A stretch of DNA of 13,983 nucleotides from an uncultured Clostridia bacterium (GTDB taxonomy: Bacteria; Bacillota; Clostridia; Christensenellales; Aristaeellaceae), in contig CAKTXP010000047.1 in the NCBI GenBank assembly GCA_934631055.1, positions 1-13,983 on the forward strand. The letters run 5' to 3'. Each line of letters opens with the position of its first letter. Within the stretch, counting starts at the first letter, position 1. Below the pieces are notes generated by a model. It ran no database searches. It was not told the DNA's origin and was given only the letters and a program-made list of their open reading frames with translations. Below are positions 7,276 through 12,475 of this stretch, in pieces. Both the position numbers and the translations under genes were made by a program.

Positions 7276-8241
7276 TCAAAGGATATGCACCAGCATGTTG
7301 CCGCCCTCGTCCGTTTCCAGCTTGAGCAGCTTTTCGCGTTCCAGCGCGCGCAGGACATCCGAAAAGCGCCGCAGACCGATCTGCCGCTCGGTAAAATCCG
7401 GATACTCCGCCTGCACGGCAGATTTGAGGATAGAGGGATTCACTCGGTCGAAACCGTCCTCTTTGTATTCCGACAGGATGCGCGAAAAGATATGCGTGAA
7501 GTTGTCCCGCGTGATCTGTTCTCCCTCTGGCGCATGCGGCTGGCTGAGCGTGACGATGAGGTTGTAGCGTTCGCTCTCCACCGTGAACGCGCCGAACTGC
7601 TGGGCAAGGCGCGTCAGCAGCTTGCCGAACGTCGAGAACCCGACGCTCTTCTCCGAGAAATTCGGGCGCAGGCGCAAAAGCACGCTCTTGACCTCGCTGG
7701 CAAGCATCTCGCCACTGTCGCTCTCTTTGAGGATGGTCACGATCAGGTCGTTGACGTCCGATAACGTCAGCGCTTCCCCGACGGGGCTTGCCGTGCGTTC
7801 CTTGCCGCTGGCGACGCTTTCCAGGAACTGGAACTCGCTGCACGCGTTCATAAATACGCCGGAAGCCGCCTCGCTTCGGGAGATGCCCAGCACAAATTTG
7901 CCCATGCTCTTGAGCTTGCCGACCAGCGGCACATAGTCGCTGTCGCCGGATACGATGCAGAAGCTGTCAATCAGCGAATTGGTATAGGCGACGTCGAGCG
8001 CATCAATGACCAGCTGGATATCCAGACTGTTCTTCTGATTGCGCCCAAAGCGGAGCGACGGCACGACGGCGAACGTATTGGACAGCAGGATCTCCTTCAG
8101 GTCGGAATAGCTGTCCGTATAGCCGTATACTTTGCCGATGAGGATATCGCCGCGGATCTTGACCCGCTCGATGACGTCCATCAGCATACTCTTTTTACCG
8201 CCGCAGTTTTCCAGATCCACAAACAGCGCAAAACACGCCAC
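7276..8241 (-). CDS. NYN-domain (PIN-like) nuclease with two OST-HTH/LOTUS domains
   Basis: Residues 1-145 form a NYN/LabA (DUF88) domain: FVDLEN, SLDIQLVIDAL and SGDSDYVPLVGKLKSMGK hold the conserved acidic residues (D12, D76, D102 and D104 counted from the ATG at 8250), which bind metal in PIN-like RNases. Two winged-helix LOTUS domains follow, at about 156-235 (ending FGKLLTRLAQQFGAFTV) and 245-324 (PDFTERQIGLRRFSDVLRAL), each with the family's GFxxFxxLLxxL-type core. NYN-LOTUS fusions are known in bacteria and are predicted RNA-processing or RNA-decay enzymes; LOTUS domains bind structured RNA. The ATG at 8250 directly abuts its GAAAGG, too close for initiation. GTG at 8241 has that site at good spacing and still includes the whole NYN domain, so I favour it. 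A cluster of perfect hairpins (8269-8440) lies immediately upstream. Family assignment is confident; the target RNA is unknown. Confidence 0.88.
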   Translation of the reverse strand: MACFALFVDLENCGGKKSMLMDVIERVKIRGDILIGKVYGYTDSYSDLKEILLSNTFAVVPSLRFGRNQKNSLDIQLVIDALDVAYTNSLIDSFCIVSGDSDYVPLVGKLKSMGKFVLGISRSEAASGVFMNACSEFQFLESVASGKERTASPVGEALTLSDVNDLIVTILKESDSGEMLASEVKSVLLRLRPNFSEKSVGFSTFGKLLTRLAQQFGAFTVESERYNLIVTLSQPHAPEGEQITRDNFTHIFSRILSEYKEDGFDRVNPSILKSAVQAEYPDFTERQIGLRRFSDVLRALEREKLLKLETDEGGNMLVHIL

Positions 8242-8268
8242 AGCAACCATCCTTTCTCAGATTACGTT

Positions 8269-8440
8269 TTACGTTGGGGCTTTGCCCCAAACCCCACCAA
8301 GAACCTGAGGTTCTTGGATTTCCCACTTCATTTATCGCGTTGCGATAAATGGATATAAATCATAATTCAAACCGCCGCGAAGCGAAGACGGGGTTTGGGG
8401 ATGAAATCCCCAAGCAGGTTTGGGCGGCAGCCCAACGTAA
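8269..8440. repeat. Palindromic repeat element, unit I (MITE/REP-like hairpin cluster)
   Basis: This 172-bp element is bounded by 10-bp perfect inverted termini, TTACGTTGGG (8269-8278) and CCCAACGTAA (8431-8440). Inside are successive hairpins: A, TTGGGGC with GCCCCAA, loop TTT (8274-8290); B, CCAAGAACC with GGTTCTTGG, loop TGA (8297-8317); a central palindrome (8330-8350); module C (about 8364-8392); B', TTGGGGAT with ATCCCCAA, loop GAA (8395-8413); and A', TTGGGC with GCCCAA, loop GGCA (8420-8435). It lies between the stop of the CapA-like gene and the start of the NYN-LOTUS gene, so it would be transcribed as leader or spacer RNA. No target-site duplication is evident at the edges. It shares modules with the elements at 9618-9815 and 9936-9981. 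No protein is encoded. Confidence 0.8.
8330..8350. repeat. Central perfect palindrome of unit I
   Basis: ATTTATCGC (8330-8338) is followed by GTT and the exact reverse complement GCGATAAAT (8342-8350): a 9-bp perfect stem with a 3-nt loop at the centre of the element. The matching position in unit II holds a different perfect palindrome (9705-9724). Confidence 0.85.
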
Positions 8441-8449
8441 CCCCCGTTC

Positions 8450-9586
8450 TCATAACTGCCCGTTCACAAAGCCGCTCATGTTCGAGGAGAGCTTGAGAAT
8501 GCGCTTGAAAATCCGCTCGCTGTCCGCTTCTCCCGCGATAACCGGTCGATAATCCGTCCCGCTAGAAAGCTCCGTCAGCCGAATGGGGACGATGGTCATC
8601 TCCGGTGCGTCGCAGCGGTCTTCATAGACCGTAAACGTCAGCCGCGCCACATAGGAATCCCGATCATCCGGATCTACATTGCCGCCAAAAACCAGATTGC
8701 CCAGCGAATAGAGAATGTAGGTATCCTGATACGCTTCAATGCCCTGAACGATGTGCGGATGATGTCCGATCACGATGTCTGCGCCCGCCTTGATCGCCGC
8801 ACGCCCGATGGTGCGCTGCTCTCCCGTAAAGTCATCTCGATATTCGCTGCCCCAATGGAACGACGCAATGACGATTTGGCAGCCCGCGTCGCGCAGCGCC
8901 CGAACGTCTGCGCTGATGTCCTTCTTTCCATCCTTGTAGGGGAAGCAGTAGCCCGTCATGCCGACCTTCACGCCGTCTTTTTCAAAAATGCCCAGCTGTC
9001 CGCCGCCGGAAACGACAATGCCCGCCGCTTCCAGATTCGCAACGGTGTCCTCTTTGCCGGTCTGCCCATAGTCAAGCGTGTGGTTGTTGGCGATGTTGAC
9101 CGCCTCCACGCTGCCCAGCGTCAGAATGTCGGTGTATTCCGCCGGTCCCTTAAAATTGAACTTCTTTTCCTTCTTGGTCGTTTCTTCCGTCAGCGTTCCC
9201 TCAAAATTGATGAGCGTCATATCGTCCGACGCGAACAGGCTTTCAAGCCCGGAAAAGAACCAGCCGTAGCCCTTTTCCTCCGCGACCTTTTCAAAGCAGT
9301 CGTCCCGCTTGCGCAAGTCGTCGGTCGAGCCGAGCGTCGTATCGCCGCCGACGGTGATGGTGAAGGTCTTAGGGAACGACGCCTGCGCCGTATCGCTGTC
9401 CACCTCGTCCACGATGAACGTCGGATCTTCCGGCTCATCCTCCGTCAGCGTGTCGATCAATTCCGGCATGCCGCTGTCGGTCTTTTCGTAGGTGATGTGC
9501 GGGTTTTGGAGTTCGTAATTCATATCGCAGACGCCGGTCGCCGCGAAAGTCATCATCAGTAAGAAAGCTAAAGCCAGTTTTTTCAT
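8450..9586 (-). CDS. CapA-family (PGA_cap) metallophosphatase-like secreted protein
   Basis: The 378-residue product has a Sec signal peptide (MKKLALAFLLMMTFAATGVC; the cysteine is not in a canonical lipobox). A low-complexity acidic linker (about 38-66) follows, then a CapA/PGA_cap domain (about 74-345). Metal-site motifs of this calcineurin-like family are in order: VGGDTTLG (D82), INFEGTLT (N127, E129), NIANNHTLDYG (N168, H169), SFHWGSEY (H244), GHHPHIVQGIE (H275-H278) and SLGNLVFG (N297). CapA/PgsA proteins serve in poly-gamma-glutamate capsule synthesis or export, but most lone family members, including this one without capB or capC nearby, are uncharacterised extracytoplasmic proteins. 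The ATG at 9586 has GGAGGAAG six bases upstream. Repeat units flank it on both sides. It is first in the minus-strand block that continues to the NYN-LOTUS gene. Domain assignment is sure; poly-glutamate involvement is not. Confidence 0.88.
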   Translation of the reverse strand: MKKLALAFLLMMTFAATGVCDMNYELQNPHITYEKTDSGMPELIDTLTEDEPEDPTFIVDEVDSDTAQASFPKTFTITVGGDTTLGSTDDLRKRDDCFEKVAEEKGYGWFFSGLESLFASDDMTLINFEGTLTEETTKKEKKFNFKGPAEYTDILTLGSVEAVNIANNHTLDYGQTGKEDTVANLEAAGIVVSGGGQLGIFEKDGVKVGMTGYCFPYKDGKKDISADVRALRDAGCQIVIASFHWGSEYRDDFTGEQRTIGRAAIKAGADIVIGHHPHIVQGIEAYQDTYILYSLGNLVFGGNVDPDDRDSYVARLTFTVYEDRCDAPEMTIVPIRLTELSSGTDYRPVIAGEADSERIFKRILKLSSNMSGFVNGQL

Positions 9587-9617
9587 TGCTTCCTCCGTTT
9601 TCAGATTCGGGGATACA

Positions 9618-9815
9618 TTTGGGGCTTTGCCCCAAACCCCACCAGAAACCTGAGGTTTCTGGACTTCCCGTCTCGCTTCGCGGCGGTTTGAATGATTTTA
9701 TCGAACGATGCGCATGCGCATCGTATGCTTTAATTGATTGATACAAGCGCGAAGCGATGTGGAAGGTGCAGGGAACTCAGTTCCCTGCCGGGGGGGATTG
9801 AGGTGGAACCCCAAA
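9618..9815. repeat. Palindromic repeat element, unit II
   Basis: The order is hairpin A (TTTGGGGC with GCCCCAAA, loop TTT, 9618-9636), hairpin B (CCAGAAACC with GGTTTCTGG, loop TGA, 9642-9662), module C (about 9664-9693, CTCGCTTCGCGGCGGTTTGA; its reverse complement is in unit I), a 20-bp perfect palindrome (9705-9724), inverted B' (GCAGGGAAC with GTTCCCTGC, loop TCA, 9768-9788) and inverted A' (TTGAGGT with ACCCCAA, loop GGA, one mismatch, 9798-9814). The layout mirrors unit I: A-B, palindrome, B'-A'. It lies upstream of the CapA-like gene. Confidence 0.78.
9705..9724. repeat. 20-bp perfect palindrome at the centre of unit II
   Basis: ACGATGCGCATGCGCATCGT reads identically on both strands with no spacer. 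It could bind a dimeric protein or mark the symmetry centre of the element; the equivalent position in unit I is a different hairpin. Confidence 0.85.
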
Positions 9816-9876
9816 CCGTTACCCATTTATCGTATTCAATTTATTGTATCACAGCAGGAAAAACGAATCAAGGAAC

Positions 9877-9905
9877 TTGTGTTTCCTCTTTGCTCGTGTT
9901 ATTCT
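9877..9905 (+). promoter_or_regulatory. Possible promoter of the small gene at 10014
   Basis: TTGTGT (9877-9882) and TATTCT (9900-9905) are separated by 17 bases. This is a moderate sigma-A-like match in the AT-richer part of the gap. Transcription would start near 9912 and carry the unit III hairpins in the leader of the downstream gene. Confidence 0.3.
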
Positions 9906-9935
9906 TGTATCTGTGTTTTTCCCAAACCGGGAAGT

Positions 9936-9981
9936 GCAGGAACCTCAGGTTCCTGCCGGGGCTTGGGGCGGAGCCTCAAGC
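9936..9981. repeat. Palindromic repeat, half unit III (B'-A' only)
   Basis: Hairpin B' (GCAGGAACC with GGTTCCTGC, loop TCA, 9936-9956) is followed by hairpin A' (GCTTGGGGC with GCCTCAAGC, loop GGA, one G-T pair, 9961-9981). The order and spacing match the right halves of units I and II; no left half is present. It sits directly upstream of the ribosome binding site at 9998-10006 and would form the leader of the 67-residue gene. Confidence 0.75.
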
Positions 9982-10013
9982 GTCTCCTTCACTCCCCAAA
10001 GGAGGGCTTTCTC

Positions 10014-10217
10014 ATGTACGCGACCCGCACACGCCTGCGCGCGCTGCTCAAAGCTTTGATCGCCGAGCGCAGCGACAGCGACCTGCTCTATATTCCCCAC
10101 GGCGAAGCGGGCATCCGCCGGATGATCTCCGCGCTCCTCGCCATGCGCCCGCCGATGGAAGAGGGCGACCCGCTCGCCGAGGATATCGCGTGGTTCCGTC
10201 AGGAATTCCCAGAATAA
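10014..10217 (+). CDS. Small protein resembling the N-terminal segment of Zn-dependent protein-ADP-ribose hydrolases
   Basis: The 67-residue product begins MYATRTRLRALLKALIAER and continues LYIPHGEAGIRRMISALLAM, RPPMEEGDPLAEDIAWFRQE. The spacing of RL..L...L, IP, an R-rich helix, AL...RPPM and a final helix matches my recollection of the helical N-terminal extension of bacterial macrodomain ADP-ribosylglutamate hydrolases (normally about 260-270 residues). The macrodomain itself, with its zinc-binding residues, is absent: the stop at 10217 is followed at once by the convergent helicase gene, with a 19-base overlap. AAAGGAGGG at 9998-10006 is a strong ribosome site with good spacing to ATG 10014. 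The frame is open further upstream, but only through repeat sequence. It is either a stand-alone module or a remnant of a truncated hydrolase gene. That it is a translated gene is likely; the homology is tentative. Confidence 0.6.
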   Translation: MYATRTRLRALLKALIAERSDSDLLYIPHGEAGIRRMISALLAMRPPMEEGDPLAEDIAWFRQEFPE

Positions 10218-12475
10218 AGCGCCTGCCCGATGAGCGTCTGCGAGAGGATGTCCCGTTCGCGCCTGCGCCCATATCGGCTGTCGATGAGCAGCAGCGTTCC
10301 GGTGTCCGTTTCGCTGCGAATGAGCCGCCCCGCCGCCTGAATGACGCGAACCATGCCCGGCAGGGTCATGCACAGGTCAAAGCCGTCTGCGCCCAGCGCG
10401 TCATAATAACGCTGCATCGCGCGGACGCGCGCACTCGGCTGAGGCATGCCGGTCGAAATCACAATGACATTTTTCAGCTTTTCCCCGACCAGATCCACGC
10501 CTTCGGAAAACGCGCCGCCCAGCACGCATAGCAGCGCGACCCGTTCTCCTTCGCTTTCAAACGCGCTCAACAGCGCGTTTTTTTCGTCCTCCCGCATGCC
10601 GCGCGTCTCCCTGAGCGTCATCATGCCGTCCGCCTGCCCCATCTGCGCGCAGACCTGTTCGAGATAAGCGTAAGACGGGAAGAACACAAGCGTGTTGCCC
10701 GAATGCTGCACAAAATGCGTTTGAATCAGCTCCGCGACACGCGGCGCACTCTGTTCCCTCGCCGCATACCGCAGGTCGATGCTTTGCCACCGCGCATGCA
10801 GCTGATCGGGCGAAAACGGCGAAGGCAGCATCAGGCAGGCGTCGCCGTCCATCTTGCCGAGCATCCGCCCCGCCGCGTCAAACGGCGCAAGCGTCGCGGA
10901 AAAATAGACCGTTCCGCGCGCCTTTCTGCTCCTGTCCAAAATATCCTTTGCCGCGCAGAGCAGGAAAAGCTCGATCTCCGCGTTCTTTTCTCCGCCGCTC
11001 GTCAGCACCGCGTAGCGCTCGTCAAAATGGCTTACGGCATACTGCCATGCCGCCGCGAGCGTAAACGCCTGCGACGCCGCCTGACCCGCGCCTTCCTCCA
11101 GCGCGCCGCCCGCCGCATTCATCAGCGCATCCATCGCGCCGCACAGGGCTTCCGGCGGCTTTTCCAATTCGCCCGACGCAAACGCTTCGGTTCGCGCCAG
11201 TTCCCTGAGCGCATGCAGCACATCCGTCAACGCGCGATACAGGCTGCTCTTCCGTCCAAGCGTCTGCCCGGCTTCCCTGCGGTTTTCCGTCAGTTCGCGC
11301 AGACTCAGCTTCGCCGAGCGGCTCTCCTGCACACGCGGGGCAAGCTGATGCGCTTCATCCACCAGCAGCGCCGCGCCGCCCGTCAGCAGCGCGTCGATGG
11401 AGACAAACGGGTCGTAGACATAATTGTAATCGCAGACCACGACATCCGCCCGCTGTGCCAGTTCCAGCGCCAGCTCAAACGGACAAATCCTGTGTTTCCG
11501 CGCCAGCGCTTCTATGCGCGTCCTATCCCATATGCCGCCGGACAGCGTTTCCGAAACCGCATCCGGCAGGCGGTCGTAAAAGCCTTCCGCATACGGGCAG
11601 ACCTCAGCCCGGCAGTCCCGTCTTTCCTGCGGACAGAGCTTGTCCTTCGCGGCGATTTCCACGGCAGACAGCTTTGCGCCGCGGCTTTCCAGCAGCGCAA
11701 GCGCATCCGTCGCGCTCTTTCGCCCCGTCGTCCGCGCGGTCAGATAGAGGACACGGCTGCATTTCCCTTCGCCCAGCGCGCGCAGGGCGGGATACAGCGC
11801 CGCCATCGTCTTGCCGATGCCCGTCGGCGCCTGCGCAAAGAACCTCTTTCTGTCCCGGATGGCGACGTATACGCCCGCGGCAAACTGCCGCTGTCCCGCC
11901 CGATAGCTGTCATAGGGAAAGGGCAGGGCGCTCAGCGACGCGTCCCGCTCCTGTCTGCGCGAAAACATCTTCTCTTCCCAGATGCACGCGGCGGCGCACA
12001 GCTTCCTGAACGTCTCTTCAAGCGTCTGCGCGTCCGCGTCCTCTTCATAGCAGGCGACGCCTTCGCCCCGCTCGTCGACGTACAGGATACGCAGCCCTAC
12101 GCCGCTCAATCCATCCCTCGCGCAGAGCATATGCCCGTACATCGCCGCCTGCGCCCTGTGCGCCGGAATCAGCGGGTTTCCCTTCTCGCCGAGCTTGATC
12201 TCTTCGACGACCGTTACGCCGTCTCCGCGGGTAAACAGCCCGTCCGCCCGTCCGGAAACATGCAGCGTCAGCGTATCGGCTTTATAATCCGCGCTGAGCG
12301 TCTGTTCCGCCAGGTATGCCGTTTCGCGTTTTGCGCCTTCGCTCTGTCTGGCTTTGTGGGCAATCGCGCCCTCCCGCATGCGCTTTGCCGCGCCCGCCGC
12401 GGGCGAAAGGTCGCTGTCATGATAGGTTGTTTCGACAACCTGCCGAACGCTTGCGCGGACAATGGGCAGGCTCAT
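10199..12475 (-). CDS. RecB-like PD-(D/E)xK nuclease fused to XPD/DinG-family Fe-S DNA helicase
   Basis: The 758-residue protein has an N-terminal nuclease domain (about 1-170) with H40, D78 in SGRADGL, E92-I-K94 in VVEEIKLGE, and the Q109/Y113 motif in AQAAMYGHML: a complete RecB/Cas4-type active-site set. It lacks the Cas4 cysteine pattern. The XPD-like superfamily 2 helicase (about 185-758) shows Walker A APTGIGKT (216-223), four cysteines for a 4Fe-4S cluster (C281, C288, C293, C331), DEAH (373-376), and motif VI QAAGRLIRSETDTG near the end. It is expected to unwind DNA 5' to 3' with ATP and cut or trim it, in repair or recombination. The ATG at 12475 overlaps the upstream stop (ATGA), so translation is likely coupled; an extension to 12550 would run into the upstream gene and lacks family similarity. 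The domains are clear; the pathway is inferred. Confidence 0.9.
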   Translation of the reverse strand: MSLPIVRASVRQVVETTYHDSDLSPAAGAAKRMREGAIAHKARQSEGAKRETAYLAEQTLSADYKADTLTLHVSGRADGLFTRGDGVTVVEEIKLGEKGNPLIPAHRAQAAMYGHMLCARDGLSGVGLRILYVDERGEGVACYEEDADAQTLEETFRKLCAAACIWEEKMFSRRQERDASLSALPFPYDSYRAGQRQFAAGVYVAIRDRKRFFAQAPTGIGKTMAALYPALRALGEGKCSRVLYLTARTTGRKSATDALALLESRGAKLSAVEIAAKDKLCPQERRDCRAEVCPYAEGFYDRLPDAVSETLSGGIWDRTRIEALARKHRICPFELALELAQRADVVVCDYNYVYDPFVSIDALLTGGAALLVDEAHQLAPRVQESRSAKLSLRELTENRREAGQTLGRKSSLYRALTDVLHALRELARTEAFASGELEKPPEALCGAMDALMNAAGGALEEGAGQAASQAFTLAAAWQYAVSHFDERYAVLTSGGEKNAEIELFLLCAAKDILDRSRKARGTVYFSATLAPFDAAGRMLGKMDGDACLMLPSPFSPDQLHARWQSIDLRYAAREQSAPRVAELIQTHFVQHSGNTLVFFPSYAYLEQVCAQMGQADGMMTLRETRGMREDEKNALLSAFESEGERVALLCVLGGAFSEGVDLVGEKLKNVIVISTGMPQPSARVRAMQRYYDALGADGFDLCMTLPGMVRVIQAAGRLIRSETDTGTLLLIDSRYGRRRERDILSQTLIGQALYSGNS

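Larger units (their letters stand above)
9587..10013. other. Non-coding divergent gap between the CapA-like gene and the small ADP-ribose-hydrolase-like gene
   Basis: Apart from repeat units II and III, this 427-bp gap holds an AT-richer stretch at about 9815-9935 where a plus-strand promoter is possible. No convincing open reading frame or RNA gene was seen. No clear promoter for the CapA-like gene was found on the minus strand close to its start; hairpins A and B begin only about 32 bases upstream of its ATG. Confidence 0.6.

Noticed and set aside
7259..7843. Upstream extension of the Ig/OB protein frame
   Set aside because: It overlaps the NYN-LOTUS gene in another frame; the signal peptide and ribosome site place the real start at 7258.
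8349..8552. Small plus-strand open frame of 67 codons
   Set aside because: It spans repeat unit I and the antisense 3' end of the CapA-like gene and has no ribosome binding site.
8269..9981. CRISPR array
   Set aside because: The repeats are mixed-orientation hairpin modules of different sequence without regular spacers, and there are no cas genes.
9738..10013. Upstream extension of the 67-residue gene frame
   Set aside because: It translates only repeat hairpins; the strong ribosome site just before ATG 10014 marks the start.
10199..12475. Cas4-containing CRISPR component
   Set aside because: The N-terminal nuclease lacks the Cas4 cysteine set, and no array or cas gene is nearby.
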